Shown in pieces: positions 27,512 to 36,412 of a DNA stretch of 54,414 bases. The position numbers were made by a program, and so were the translations under genes. Location: NCBI GenBank assembly GCA_019634715.1, contig JAHCAU010000024.1, positions 1-54,414 on the forward strand, in the 5' to 3' direction. Below the pieces are notes generated by a model. It searched no databases, had not been told where the DNA came from, and worked only from the letters and a program-made list of their open reading frames with translations. The DNA is from Lysobacter sp. (GTDB taxonomy: Bacteria; Pseudomonadota; Gammaproteobacteria; Xanthomonadales; Xanthomonadaceae). Every line of letters begins with the position of its first letter. Positions within the stretch are counted from its first letter, which is position 1.

Positions 27512-28261
27512 TCAGGCGCTCTTCGCGAGCGGTTCGTTGCCCCAGTCCTCGTGCAGGCCGCATTCGCGCTTGAGGCCGAAGAAACGGGTGTCTTCCTCGC
27601 TCATGCCGGCTTCGAGCGGACGTGTGGTGTGGGTGTCGCCGATCGAGACATAGCCCTCGTGCCACAGCGGGTGATAGGGCAGATTGTTCGATTCGAGATA
27701 CTTCCAGACGTCGTAATCGCTCCAGTCGACGATCGGCTGCAGCTTCCAGCGGTTGTCGCGCAGTTCGAGGAAACCGGCGCCCGCGCGCGAGCTGGACTGG
27801 CTGCGGCGCAGGCCGGCGATCCAGGTGCGCACGTCGAGTTCCCGCAGTGCGCGCTGCATCGGTTCGACCTTGCGGATCTGGTTGTAGTGCTTGAGACCTT
27901 CGAGCCCTTTTTCCCAGAGCTTGCCGTGACGCGCTTCCATCCAGGCGACGCCGACCTGCGGACGATAGACATGCAGGTTCAGGTCGAGGCGCTCGGTCAG
28001 TTCGTCGATGAAGCGGTAGGTCTCCGGGAACAGGTAGCCGGTGTCGACCACGATCACCGGGATGTCCGGCTTCACCTGCGTCGTCATGTGCAGGGCCACG
28101 GCGGCCTGCGCACCGAAGCTCGACGACAGCGCGTGGTTGCCGGCCAGGTGTTCCAGCGCCCATTCCACGCGTTCGGCCGCGCTGCGTGCGGCGAGCCAGC
28201 GATTGAGTTCGGCGAGCGCCTGCGGCGACTCGGCGGCGGTGACGGGATCGGGAAGGCTCAT
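27512..28261 (-). CDS. cysH: Phosphoadenylyl-sulfate reductase
   Basis: 249 residues. CysH reduces PAPS to sulfite with thioredoxin. The N-terminal nucleotide loop SSSFGAQAAVALHM and the VDTGYLFPETYRFIDEL block are conserved. The catalytic cysteine is Cys234 in KRECGLHE near the C-terminus. The CC-CxxC motifs of APS-type reductases are absent, so it is the 3Fe-S-free PAPS type, agreeing with the CysC kinase domain in this cluster. Its start overlaps the cysI stop. Confidence 0.95.
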   Translation of the reverse strand: MSLPDPVTAAESPQALAELNRWLAARSAAERVEWALEHLAGNHALSSSFGAQAAVALHMTTQVKPDIPVIVVDTGYLFPETYRFIDELTERLDLNLHVYRPQVGVAWMEARHGKLWEKGLEGLKHYNQIRKVEPMQRALRELDVRTWIAGLRRSQSSSRAGAGFLELRDNRWKLQPIVDWSDYDVWKYLESNNLPYHPLWHEGYVSIGDTHTTRPLEAGMSEEDTRFFGLKRECGLHEDWGNEPLAKSA

Positions 28262-29973
28262 GCGACCAGCTCCAATGGCAGCGTCCTGCTGCCGCTGTCG
28301 TCGACGGCGACGATGCCGCCACGGACGAGGAAATCGCCGAAGCGTTCGCCCGCGCCGCGTTCCGTGGCGTAGCGGGCGAACAGCGGATCGAGGGTCGCCA
28401 GGATCGCGGCCTCGTCGATGTTCTCGCGGTATAGCGTGTTCAGGCGCTGGCCGCGATGGTCGGCGCCGATCATCAGGTTGTAGCGGCCGGGCGCCTTGCC
28501 GACCAGGGCAATCTCGCCGAGGTACGGACGCGAGCAGCCGTTCGGGCAGCCGCTGAGGCGGATGTGCAGGTCGGCGCCGTCGAGGCCGTGCTTGGACAGC
28601 AGGGTTTCGATGCGGTCGACGAAGGCCGGCAGGTAGCGTTCTGCTTCGGCCATCGCCAGACCACAGGTCGGCAGCGCGACGCAGGCCAGCGCGGCCTTGC
28701 GTGCCGGAGACGCGGCGGTGTGCGTATCGAGCGCGTATTCGCGCACCAGCGCATCGACCGCGTCGCGCTGCGAAGCGTCGAGGTTGGCGATCAGCAGGTT
28801 CTGGTTGGCGGTGAGGCGGAATTCGCTCCTGCCGCCGGCCTCGTCGAGCAGCGCGGCGATCCTGCGCAAGCCGGTGAGGTGCTCGACACCGTCACGGTCC
28901 CAGATGCGGCCGGCGATGATGCGCAGCGTGAGGTGCCAGAGACCATCGTCACCCTGGTTCCAGCCGAAGACGTCGGCGTTGTGGTCGAAGGCGTATTCGC
29001 GCGCCGGTTCGAACACGATGCCGGCGCGCTTGGCCACTTCGTCGCGGAAGTTCTCCAGGCCGTGGTCGTCGATCGTGTACTTCAGGCGCGCGCGCTTGCG
29101 CACCGCGCGGTTGCCCCAGTCGCGCTGGGTGGTGACGACCGCTTCGCCGACCGCGATGACCTGGTCGGGCGCGATGAAGCCGATCACGTTGGCGAGGCGC
29201 GGATAGGTTTCCGGGTCGCCATGGGTCGCGCCCATGCCGCCGCCGACGCTGACGTTGTAGCCGGCCAGCTGACCGTCCTCGATGACCGCGATGTAGCCCA
29301 GGTCCTGCGCGAACACGTCGACATCGTTGCTCGGCGGCACCGCGAAACCGATCTTGAACTTGCGCGGCAGGTAGACGGCGCCGTAGATCGGCTCCTCTTC
29401 CTCTCCGCTGCCGGCGACCTTTTCCTCGTCCAGCCAGATTTCGTAGTAGGCGCGGCTGTTCGGCAGCAGGTGCTTCGACAGCGCCTCGGCCTGCGCCTGC
29501 ACCTGCGTGTGCACGGCGGAGAGATACGGGTTCGCGGCGACCGCGATGTTGCGGTTGACGTCGCCGCAGGCGGCGAGCGTGTCGATCAGCGCGGCGTTGA
29601 TCGCCTGCATCGTCGCCTTGAGTTCGCCCTTGATCACGCCGTGGTACTGGAACGCCTGGCGCGTGGTCACGCGCAGGCCGCGTTCGGCATAGGTGGTGGC
29701 GATGGCGTCGAGCTTCAGCCACTGCGCCGGCGTGACCAAGCCGCCCGGGGTGCGGGTGCGGATCATGAACGAGTACGCCGGTTCGAGTTTCTGGCGGCGG
29801 CGTTCGTCGCGGATGTCGCGGTCGTCCTGCTGGTAGCTGCCGTGGTACTTGATCAGGGTCTGGTCGTCTTCGGCCAGCGCGCCGGTGATCTGGTTGCCCA
29901 GCGATTCGACCAGGGTGCCGCGCAGACGACCGCTCTGCCGTTTGATGTCTTCGACGGAATGAGCAGCGGCCAT
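28258..29973 (-). CDS. cysI: NADPH sulfite reductase hemoprotein subunit
   Basis: 571 residues. CysI carries siroheme and a 4Fe-4S cluster and reduces sulfite to sulfide. The cluster ligands are in CVALPTCGLAMAEAERYLP and LSGCPNGCSRP. The sulfite-binding arginine and lysine segments (RVTTRQAFQYHG, NRAVRKRARLKY) are present. It starts one base after the cysJ stop and its stop overlaps cysH, giving the usual cysJ-cysI-cysH operon. Confidence 0.96.
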   Translation of the reverse strand: MAAAHSVEDIKRQSGRLRGTLVESLGNQITGALAEDDQTLIKYHGSYQQDDRDIRDERRRQKLEPAYSFMIRTRTPGGLVTPAQWLKLDAIATTYAERGLRVTTRQAFQYHGVIKGELKATMQAINAALIDTLAACGDVNRNIAVAANPYLSAVHTQVQAQAEALSKHLLPNSRAYYEIWLDEEKVAGSGEEEEPIYGAVYLPRKFKIGFAVPPSNDVDVFAQDLGYIAVIEDGQLAGYNVSVGGGMGATHGDPETYPRLANVIGFIAPDQVIAVGEAVVTTQRDWGNRAVRKRARLKYTIDDHGLENFRDEVAKRAGIVFEPAREYAFDHNADVFGWNQGDDGLWHLTLRIIAGRIWDRDGVEHLTGLRRIAALLDEAGGRSEFRLTANQNLLIANLDASQRDAVDALVREYALDTHTAASPARKAALACVALPTCGLAMAEAERYLPAFVDRIETLLSKHGLDGADLHIRLSGCPNGCSRPYLGEIALVGKAPGRYNLMIGADHRGQRLNTLYRENIDEAAILATLDPLFARYATERGAGERFGDFLVRGGIVAVDDSGSRTLPLELVA

Positions 29974-29974
29974 A

Positions 29975-31816
29975 TCAGTACACGTCCCGGGCGTAGCGAC
30001 CCTGCGCCTGCAGGGCATTGAGATAGTCGTTGGCATCTTCGGCGGACTTGCCGCCTTGCACCGCGATGATGTCCAGCAGCGCCGCGTGCACGTCCTTGGC
30101 CATGCGCGTGGCGTCGCCGCAGACGTAGAGGTGCGCGCCGTTCTCCAGCCATGCGAAGAGTTCGCGGGCCTGTTCGCGCAGGCGGTGCTGCACGTAGATC
30201 TTGCTGGCCTGGTCGCGCGAGAAGGCGAGGTCCAGGCGATGCAGCGCGCCGCGCTTGAGCGCGTCCTGCCACTCGACCTGGTAGAGGAAATCCTCGCGGC
30301 CGTGCGGGTTGCCGAAGAACAGCCAGTTGCGGCCGGTCGCACCGATCGCCTCGCGCTCCTGCACGAAGGCGCGGAACGGCGCGACGCCCGTACCCGGGCC
30401 GATCATGATGATGTCCTTCGCGCCATCGGCGGGCAGGCGGAAACGCTCGTTGTGCTCGATGTAGACCTGCACCTGCGCGCCTTCCTCGCGGGCGGCGAGG
30501 AAATGCGAGGCCGCGCCCCAGCGGGTGGCGTCGCCGCGACGGTATTCGACGTGGGCCACGGTGAGATGCGCTTCGTCGCCGACGGCCTTGCGGCTGGATG
30601 CGATCGAATACAGGCGCGGCTGCAGCGGACGCAGGGCTTCGACCAGTGCCTCGGCGGTCCAGGCGCCCGGATGGTCGTGCAGCAGGTCGATGATCTGCGA
30701 GTCGGCCATCAGCGCGGTCAGTGCGTCGCGCTGGTCGGGCGCGAGCAGGCGGTTCAGCGCGTCGCTGCCGGCATGTGCAGCGTGCGTGGCGACGAACGGG
30801 CGGCTCAGGCGGGTGATCTCGCGGCGCTTGCCCAGCCAGTCGCGCAGGGGCAGGGTGTCCGCGCCCACCGTCACTGCGGTGCCGGCATCGAGGCCGAGTT
30901 CGGCGACGATCGCTTCGACCAGTGCCGGCGGGTTCTCGACGATCACGCCCAGCGCGTCGCCCGGCTCGTAGTCCAGGCCGGCGCCTTCCAGCGAAAATTC
31001 GATATGGCGGATGTCCTTCTCGGAGCCGCGACCGGTGATGCGCTGGTTGGCGATCAGTTCGGCGGTGAACGGGCGCTCTCGGGTCCAGGTCGCTGCCGGC
31101 GCCAGGTGCGGGCGCAGCGGGGTGACCGTGGCCAGCGGCGCGTTGCGCACCTTCAGCGCCTCCTTGCCCTCGGCCAGCACCTGTGCGGCCCAGGGGGTGG
31201 CGACGGTGTCGACGTCGAGATCGGCATCGGCGCGCGCCACCCAGCGCTGCGCGCCGAGGGCTTCGAGGCGGGCGTCGATGCGCTGGCCGATGGCGCAGAA
31301 CTGCGGGTAGCTGGTGTCGCCGAGGCCGAGGACCGTGAAGCGCAGGTTCGGCAGCTTCGGTGCGCGCTTGCCGTCGAGGAATTCGACCAGCGCGCGGGCG
31401 TCGTCCGGCGGGTCGCCGTCGCCCTGGGTGCTGATGACGATCGCAAGATAATGCTCGTCCTTGAGCTCCCGAGTCGGATACGCATCGGCGCGCAGCAGGC
31501 GCACCGGGAGACCTTCGGCCTCGAATTTCGCGGCCAGCGCCTCGGCCACGCGCTTGGCGTTGCCGGTCTGGCTGCCGTAGACCACGGTCAGGCGCTCGCG
31601 CGGCTGCGCGGTGGCATCATCGGCCTGGCCGGCCACCGGCGCGAGCGGCAGCAGCCCGCCCTGGGCGCGCGCCAGCCCGGCGGCATAACCCGACAGCCAC
31701 CACAGGCCGGCGCTGTCCAGACCCTCGGCGAGACGAGCGATCTGGGCGAACGGCTCCACCGACAGCGGCGGCTGTGCGAGGGTGGACAAGGCGACGGTGG
31801 CGGGGGCGGATGACAT
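29975..31816 (-). CDS. cysJ: NADPH sulfite reductase flavoprotein subunit
   Basis: 613 residues. Domains in order are flavodoxin-like FMN (VVYGSQTGNAKRVAEALAAKF, STQGDGDPPDD), FAD-binding with RLYSIASS, and NADPH-binding with MIGPGTGVAPFRAF, ending in the characteristic GRYARDVY. Electrons pass NADPH to FAD to FMN to the CysI hemoprotein. It is first in cysJIH and diverges from the TauE/SafE gene. Confidence 0.95.
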   Translation of the reverse strand: MSSAPATVALSTLAQPPLSVEPFAQIARLAEGLDSAGLWWLSGYAAGLARAQGGLLPLAPVAGQADDATAQPRERLTVVYGSQTGNAKRVAEALAAKFEAEGLPVRLLRADAYPTRELKDEHYLAIVISTQGDGDPPDDARALVEFLDGKRAPKLPNLRFTVLGLGDTSYPQFCAIGQRIDARLEALGAQRWVARADADLDVDTVATPWAAQVLAEGKEALKVRNAPLATVTPLRPHLAPAATWTRERPFTAELIANQRITGRGSEKDIRHIEFSLEGAGLDYEPGDALGVIVENPPALVEAIVAELGLDAGTAVTVGADTLPLRDWLGKRREITRLSRPFVATHAAHAGSDALNRLLAPDQRDALTALMADSQIIDLLHDHPGAWTAEALVEALRPLQPRLYSIASSRKAVGDEAHLTVAHVEYRRGDATRWGAASHFLAAREEGAQVQVYIEHNERFRLPADGAKDIIMIGPGTGVAPFRAFVQEREAIGATGRNWLFFGNPHGREDFLYQVEWQDALKRGALHRLDLAFSRDQASKIYVQHRLREQARELFAWLENGAHLYVCGDATRMAKDVHAALLDIIAVQGGKSAEDANDYLNALQAQGRYARDVY

Positions 31817-31981
31817 GGTGGCGGCCTGGCTGCCCGGGTGGGGGTCCGGGGGATGGACTCAGCCTATGTCCCTGTATTTCAAGCAGGAAAGGATCGGTCG
31901 TTATTCGCTTATGCCGGCGCGCACTTTCGACCCGGGGAGGGTTTATCGATACTGGAAAGCCTTCAGGGCCCCCACCCATTC
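31817..31981. promoter_or_regulatory. Divergent region between cysJ and the TauE/SafE gene
   Basis: 165 bases with an AT-richer core (TGTATTTCAAGCAGGAAAGG and GTCGTTATTCGCTTATG, about 31868-31914). It is probably a second CysB-dependent divergent promoter; no strict consensus was matched. Confidence 0.45.
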
Positions 31982-32731
31982 ATGGAATTGCCACCGGATT
32001 TCCTCCTCTTCGTCCTGATCGGCTTCGCGGCCCAGCTGATCGATGGCGCGCTGGGCATGGCCTACGGCGTCACCGCCTCCTCCCTGCTGCTGGGTTTCGG
32101 CGTGCCGCCGGCCGTCAGCAGCGCCACCGTCCACGCCGCCGAGTGCTTCACCACCGGAACCTCGGCGATCTCGCACCATGCCTTCGGCAACATCGACCGC
32201 AAGCTGTTCCGGCGCCTGCTGCTGCCGGGGGTGCTGGGCGCCGGCATCGGCGCCTGGCTGCTGACCACCATCGACGGCGACGCGCTCAAGCCCTGGATCG
32301 CCGGCTACCTGCTGCTGATGGGCGTGGTCATCCTGTTCAAGGCCTTCCGCGAGCTGGTCCCGCGGGAGGTGACCTCGCATGTCTCGACGGTGGGCTTCAT
32401 CGGTGCCTTCCTCGACGCCATCGGCGGCGGCGGCTGGGGGCCGATCGTGGCGACCAACCTGATCGCCCGCGGCCACGAACTGCGCCTGACCGTGGGCAGC
32501 GTGAACGCGGTCGAGTTCTTCGTCACGCTGACGGCGTCGATCGTGTTCCTGGCCACCATGGGCTTCAGCCACATCGGCATCGTGCTCGGGCTGGCGGTCG
32601 GCGGCGTGATCGCCGCGCCGTTCGGTGCCTGGCTGGTCCGTTACGTCAAACCCCGCGTGCTGATGCCCATCGTCGGCGTGCTGGTGATCGCCTTGAGCAT
32701 CCGTACGCTGTACAAGACCTTCGCCGGCTGA
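31982..32731 (+). CDS. TauE/SafE (TSUP) family permease
   Basis: 249 residues with about eight membrane helices. It has the two repeated TSUP halves, each with a glycine-rich loop: LIDGALGMAYGVTASSLLLGF and FLDAIGGGGWGPIVATNLI. The family moves sulfite, sulfonates or other anions. Placed between cysJ and cysD, it probably handles a sulfur oxyanion, and may be the sulfate entry route here since no cysTWA genes are visible. ATG 31982 is chosen at the start of the first helix; longer in-frame versions exist. Confidence 0.85.
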   Translation: MELPPDFLLFVLIGFAAQLIDGALGMAYGVTASSLLLGFGVPPAVSSATVHAAECFTTGTSAISHHAFGNIDRKLFRRLLLPGVLGAGIGAWLLTTIDGDALKPWIAGYLLLMGVVILFKAFRELVPREVTSHVSTVGFIGAFLDAIGGGGWGPIVATNLIARGHELRLTVGSVNAVEFFVTLTASIVFLATMGFSHIGIVLGLAVGGVIAAPFGAWLVRYVKPRVLMPIVGVLVIALSIRTLYKTFAG

Positions 32732-32820
32732 GCCGATCCGTGGCGACCGACGGAGGATGCGGCTACAGTCCCCGTCCCGACCCGGTCGCCCGTCTCCACC
32801 GACCTTCTTCCCGGAAACGC

Positions 32821-33729
32821 ATGTCCACTCCCGTGTTGAGTCATCTCGATCGGCTCGAAGCCGAAAGCATCCACATCCTGCGCGAGGTCGCGTCCGAGTT
32901 CCGCAATCCGGTCATGCTGTACTCGATCGGCAAGGACAGCTCGGTGCTGCTGCACCTGCTGCAGAAGGCCTTCGCGCCCGGGCGTTCGCCGATCCCGCTC
33001 ATGCACATCGATACCGGCTGGAAGTTCCGCGAGATGATTGCCTTCCGCGATCGCCGTGCCGAAGAAACCGGCATCGAACTGCGCGTGCACACCAATCCCG
33101 ACGGCGTGGCCCAGGGCATCGGCCCGGTCAGCCACGGCGCCACGGTGCACACCGACGTGATGAAGACGCAGGCGCTGAAGCAGGCGCTGGACCTCGGCGG
33201 TTTCGATGCGGCCATCGGCGGCGCGCGCCGCGACGAGGAGAAGTCCCGCGCCAAGGAGCGCGTGTTCTCGTTCCGCACCGCGCAGCACCGCTGGGACCCG
33301 AAGAACCAGCGCCCGGAGCTGTGGAACCTCTACAACACCCGCATCCACAAGGGCGAATCGGTGCGCGTGTTCCCGATCTCGAACTGGACCGAGCTCGACG
33401 TGTGGCTGTACATCTTCCGCGAGAAGATCCCGGTGCCCTCGCTGTATTTCGCCGATGAACGCCCGGTGGTCGAACGCGACGGCGCGCTGATCATGGTCGA
33501 CGACGACCGCCTGCCGCTGCGCGATGGCGAAACCCCGGCGATGCGGCGCGTGCGCTTCCGCACGCTCGGCTGCTACCCGCTGACCGGCGCCATCGAATCC
33601 GACGCCGACACGCTGGAAAAGATCATCGCCGAGATGCTGGTCGCCACCACGTCCGAACGCCAGGGCCGGGTGATCGACCACGACCCCTCCGCCTCGATGG
33701 AGAAAAAGAAGCAGGAGGGCTACTTCTGA
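32821..33729 (+). CDS. cysD: Sulfate adenylyltransferase subunit 2
   Basis: 302 residues. CysD is the ATP-PPi hydrolase-type subunit that forms APS from sulfate and ATP. The PP-loop is LYSIGKDSSVLLHL. The conserved GGARRDEEKSRAKERVFSFR, and the C-terminal motif SASMEKKKQEGYF, are typical. The ATG follows an 89-base leader after the permease. The stop overlaps cysNC (TGATG). Confidence 0.96.
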   Translation: MSTPVLSHLDRLEAESIHILREVASEFRNPVMLYSIGKDSSVLLHLLQKAFAPGRSPIPLMHIDTGWKFREMIAFRDRRAEETGIELRVHTNPDGVAQGIGPVSHGATVHTDVMKTQALKQALDLGGFDAAIGGARRDEEKSRAKERVFSFRTAQHRWDPKNQRPELWNLYNTRIHKGESVRVFPISNWTELDVWLYIFREKIPVPSLYFADERPVVERDGALIMVDDDRLPLRDGETPAMRRVRFRTLGCYPLTGAIESDADTLEKIIAEMLVATTSERQGRVIDHDPSASMEKKKQEGYF

Positions 33730-35636
33730 TGAGCGCAGCGACACATATCCCTTCGACGCAGGACGCCGCGACCGCCGTCGCCGCCTATCTCGAACAGCAC
33801 GAATACAAGCAGTTGCTGCGCTTCATCACCTGCGGCAGCGTCGACGACGGCAAGAGCACGCTGATCGGCCGCCTGCTGCACGACACCCGGCTGCTGCTCG
33901 ACGATCAGCTTGCCGCGCTCGAAGCCGACAGTCGTCGCCACGGCACGCAGAACGGGCAGATCGATTTCGCGCTGCTGGTCGACGGCCTGCAGGCCGAGCG
34001 CGAGCAGGGCATCACCATCGATGTCGCCTATCGCTTCTTCAGCACCGACCAGCGCAAGTTCATCGTCGCCGACTGCCCCGGGCACGAGCAGTACACGCGC
34101 AACATGGCCACCGGCGCCTCCACCGCCGACCTCGCCATCGTGCTGGTCGATGCGCGCAAGGGCCTGCTCACCCAGACCCGCCGCCACAGCTACATCGTCT
34201 CGCTGCTGGGCATCCGCCACGTGGTGCTGGCGGTGAACAAGATGGATCTCGTCGATCACGACCCGGCCGTGTTCTCGCGCATCGCCGACGACTACCGCGC
34301 GCTGGCCGCGCAGCTCGGCATCCCGAACGTCACCGCGATCCCGCTGTCGGCGCTGAACGGCGACAACATGCTGTCGCGCTCGGAACGCATGCCCTGGTAT
34401 GCGGGCGAGACGCTGCTGGAGCATCTCGAAACCATCGACGTCTCGCATGCGCGTCGCGACCTCGGCCTGCGCCTGCCCGTGCAGTGGGTCTGCCGCCCCG
34501 ACCAGAACTTCCGCGGCTTCGCCGGCACCCTCGTGTCCGGCAGCGTGCGCGTGGGCGAGGAGATCGTCGCCTTGCCGTCCGGACGCCGCTCGAAGATCGC
34601 GCGCATCGTCACCGGCGACGGCGACCTGGACACGGCGATCACCGGCCAGGCGGTCACGCTGACGCTGGAGGACGAGATCGACATCAGCCGCGGCGACGTC
34701 ATCGCCGCAGGTGGCGCACCGGCGCAGGTCGCCGACCAGTTCGCCGCGCACGTGCTGTGGATGGGCGAGCACGCGCTGCTGCCCGGCCGGCCGTACTGGC
34801 TGAAGATCGGCGCGCGCACCGTCGGCGCGTCGATCACCGAGATCAAGCATCGCGTCGACGTGAACACGCAGGATCACCTGGCGGCGAAGCATCTCGAACT
34901 CAACGAGGTCGGCTACTGCAACCTGCACCTCGACCAGCCGGTCGCCTTCGAATCGTATGCGGACAATCGCGAACTCGGTGCCTTCATCCTGATCGACCGC
35001 CAGACCAACGGCACCGTCGCTGCCGGCACCCTCGACTTCGCCCTGCGCCGCGCCGCGAACATCCACTGGCAGCACCTGGAAGTGGACAAGGCCGCGCGCG
35101 CCCGCAGCCTGGGGCAGTCGCCGCGCTGCGTGTGGTTCACCGGCCTCTCGGGTTCGGGCAAGTCGACGGTGGCCAATCTCGTCGAGAAGCGCCTCGCCGC
35201 GCTCGGCCTGCACACCTACATCCTCGACGGCGACAACGTCCGTCACGGCCTCAACAAGGACCTGGGCTTCAGCGAGGAGGACCGCGTCGAGAACATCCGC
35301 CGCGTCGCCGAGGTGTCGAAGCTGATGGTCGACGCCGGCCTGATCGTGCTGGTCAGCTTCATCTCGCCGTTCCGCGCCGAGCGGCAGATGGCGCGCGAGC
35401 TGTTCGAAGGCGACGAGTTCGTCGAGGTCCATGTCGACACGCCGCTGGAGGTGGCCGAAGGCCGGGACGTGAAGGGCCTGTACGCCAAGGCCCGTGCCGG
35501 CAAGATCCCCAACTTCACCGGCATCGATTCGCCGTACGAAGCGCCGGTGTCGCCGGAGCTGCGCCTGGACACCGTGGCGCACACCCCGGAAGACCTGGCC
35601 GAGGCGGTGGTGCGGCGGATCCTGGGTCAGGGCTGA
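33729..35636 (+). CDS. cysNC: Fused sulfate adenylyltransferase subunit 1/APS kinase
   Basis: 635 residues. The N-terminal CysN part (about 1-450) is a GTPase with G1 GSVDDGKSTL (36-45), G3 DCPGHEQY and G4 NKMD. It powers APS synthesis with CysD. The C-terminal CysC part (from about 465) has P-loop GLSGSGKST and the DGDNVRHGL motif, making PAPS. The fusion fits the PAPS-specific CysH here. A terminator follows. Confidence 0.96.
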   Translation: MSAATHIPSTQDAATAVAAYLEQHEYKQLLRFITCGSVDDGKSTLIGRLLHDTRLLLDDQLAALEADSRRHGTQNGQIDFALLVDGLQAEREQGITIDVAYRFFSTDQRKFIVADCPGHEQYTRNMATGASTADLAIVLVDARKGLLTQTRRHSYIVSLLGIRHVVLAVNKMDLVDHDPAVFSRIADDYRALAAQLGIPNVTAIPLSALNGDNMLSRSERMPWYAGETLLEHLETIDVSHARRDLGLRLPVQWVCRPDQNFRGFAGTLVSGSVRVGEEIVALPSGRRSKIARIVTGDGDLDTAITGQAVTLTLEDEIDISRGDVIAAGGAPAQVADQFAAHVLWMGEHALLPGRPYWLKIGARTVGASITEIKHRVDVNTQDHLAAKHLELNEVGYCNLHLDQPVAFESYADNRELGAFILIDRQTNGTVAAGTLDFALRRAANIHWQHLEVDKAARARSLGQSPRCVWFTGLSGSGKSTVANLVEKRLAALGLHTYILDGDNVRHGLNKDLGFSEEDRVENIRRVAEVSKLMVDAGLIVLVSFISPFRAERQMARELFEGDEFVEVHVDTPLEVAEGRDVKGLYAKARAGKIPNFTGIDSPYEAPVSPELRLDTVAHTPEDLAEAVVRRILGQG

Positions 35637-35687
35637 CCCTGCAGGCCTGAGCGTCCGCGCCGGGCGCTGCAGGCATCCATCAAATAT

Positions 35688-35713
35688 GAAGGCCCGGTTC
35701 GCACCGGGCCTTC
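35688..35713. terminator. Hairpin terminator between cysNC and the CsrA-like gene
   Basis: An 11-base stem GAAGGCCCGGT / ACCGGGCCTTC with a TCGC loop, in the 120 bases between two convergent genes. The T tract is weak (CTGTCGTT). Confidence 0.7.
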
Positions 35714-35759
35714 TGTCGTTCCGGGACCATGTGTCGAGCGCGCCGTCAGGACGGGGCGC

Positions 35760-36164
35760 TCAGTTCCGGAGCTGCACGGGCGACGCCTGTGGACGGGGCG
35801 CGATCCGCGCCGGCCGTTCGTTTTCTTCCTCGTAGGTGATCCGCAGCGGCTGCGGCGTGCGGATGCCGAAATGGATGTAGTCCTCGCAGTCGAAGGCCAG
35901 CGGCACGGCGTCGCCGGGCAGCCAGACCTCGATCTCGATCTCGTCGATGCGGAAGCGGCGGACGCGGAGCAGCGAGAACAGGTAGGCATGCGCGCCGCTC
36001 GGCAGCACGATCGGCTGCAGGCAGGCGCTGTCGAAGCGGAGGCGGGTACCGGCGGGTGCGATGACGCCGACGGTGACGCGGTCGTTGAGCCGACGCTGCA
36101 GCGTGACGTGGATGTCTTCGCCGATGCGGACCGTTCCCCCGATCCGGCAAGTCTGTACCACCAC
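35760..36164 (-). CDS. Tandem CsrA-like protein
   Basis: 134 residues from GTG 36164, with a strong AGGGGAGG site six bases upstream. Residues 1-45 align with CsrA without gaps: QTCRIGGTVRIGEDIHVTL against LTRRVGETLMIGDEVTVTV, and RVTVGVIAPAG against QVRIGVNAPKE. CsrA RNA-contact residues Leu4, Arg6 and Arg44 are Gln4, Cys6 and Phe44 here. Residues 66-114 look like a second, more diverged unit: RFRIDEIEIEVW and YIHFGIRTPQPLRITYEEE match LMIGDEVTVTV and VRIGVNAPKEVAVHREE, with an insertion between. CsrA works as a homodimer of about 60-residue chains, so this could be a single-chain dimer. The basic proline tail (ERPARIAPRPQASP) is unstructured. RNA binding is doubtful given the lost residues. 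The CsrA resemblance is by eye. It is divergent from an S24-type regulator. Confidence 0.62.
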   Translation of the reverse strand: MVVQTCRIGGTVRIGEDIHVTLQRRLNDRVTVGVIAPAGTRLRFDSACLQPIVLPSGAHAYLFSLLRVRRFRIDEIEIEVWLPGDAVPLAFDCEDYIHFGIRTPQPLRITYEEENERPARIAPRPQASPVQLRN

Positions 36165-36345
36165 CTTGCACCTCCCCTGTGAAGACCGTGCCCATGCCAC
36201 CGCGTCCGGCCGGGCCCCGGGCCCGCGTCGCCGCCTGTGCGCCTGCGCGCCGGCGTGACCGCCGTCGCCGATCGATGGCTTCGTGCCGCCGTCGGCACCG
36301 CCGGATGTCTGGCGGTTACCTCTTTCGGGTTCGAAGTTAGCACAA

Positions 36346-36361
36346 TTGACATGCCTGTCAA
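36346..36361. promoter_or_regulatory. Palindromic operator candidate with -35 boxes both ways
   Basis: TTGACATGCCTGTCAA is a two-fold symmetric element with six-base arms around TGCC. It contains a perfect TTGACA in each direction. On the minus strand the 16 bases after TTGACA lead to TAACTT, a plausible -10, about 165 bases upstream of the CsrA-like start. It lies 52 bases before the S24-type regulator. This is where a Cro/CI-type regulator would be expected to control itself and its divergent neighbour. Confidence 0.6.
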
Positions 36362-36412
36362 TCGCCGCCGGATCATGCGAACCTGTCGCCCTGAAGTCGG
36401 GTGGGTTGGTCC

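Noticed and set aside
35760..36164. PilZ domain as an explanation for the 134-residue protein
   Set aside because: PilZ proteins need the RxxxR and DxSxxG motifs, which are absent. The N-terminal strand pattern fits CsrA better and in perfect register.
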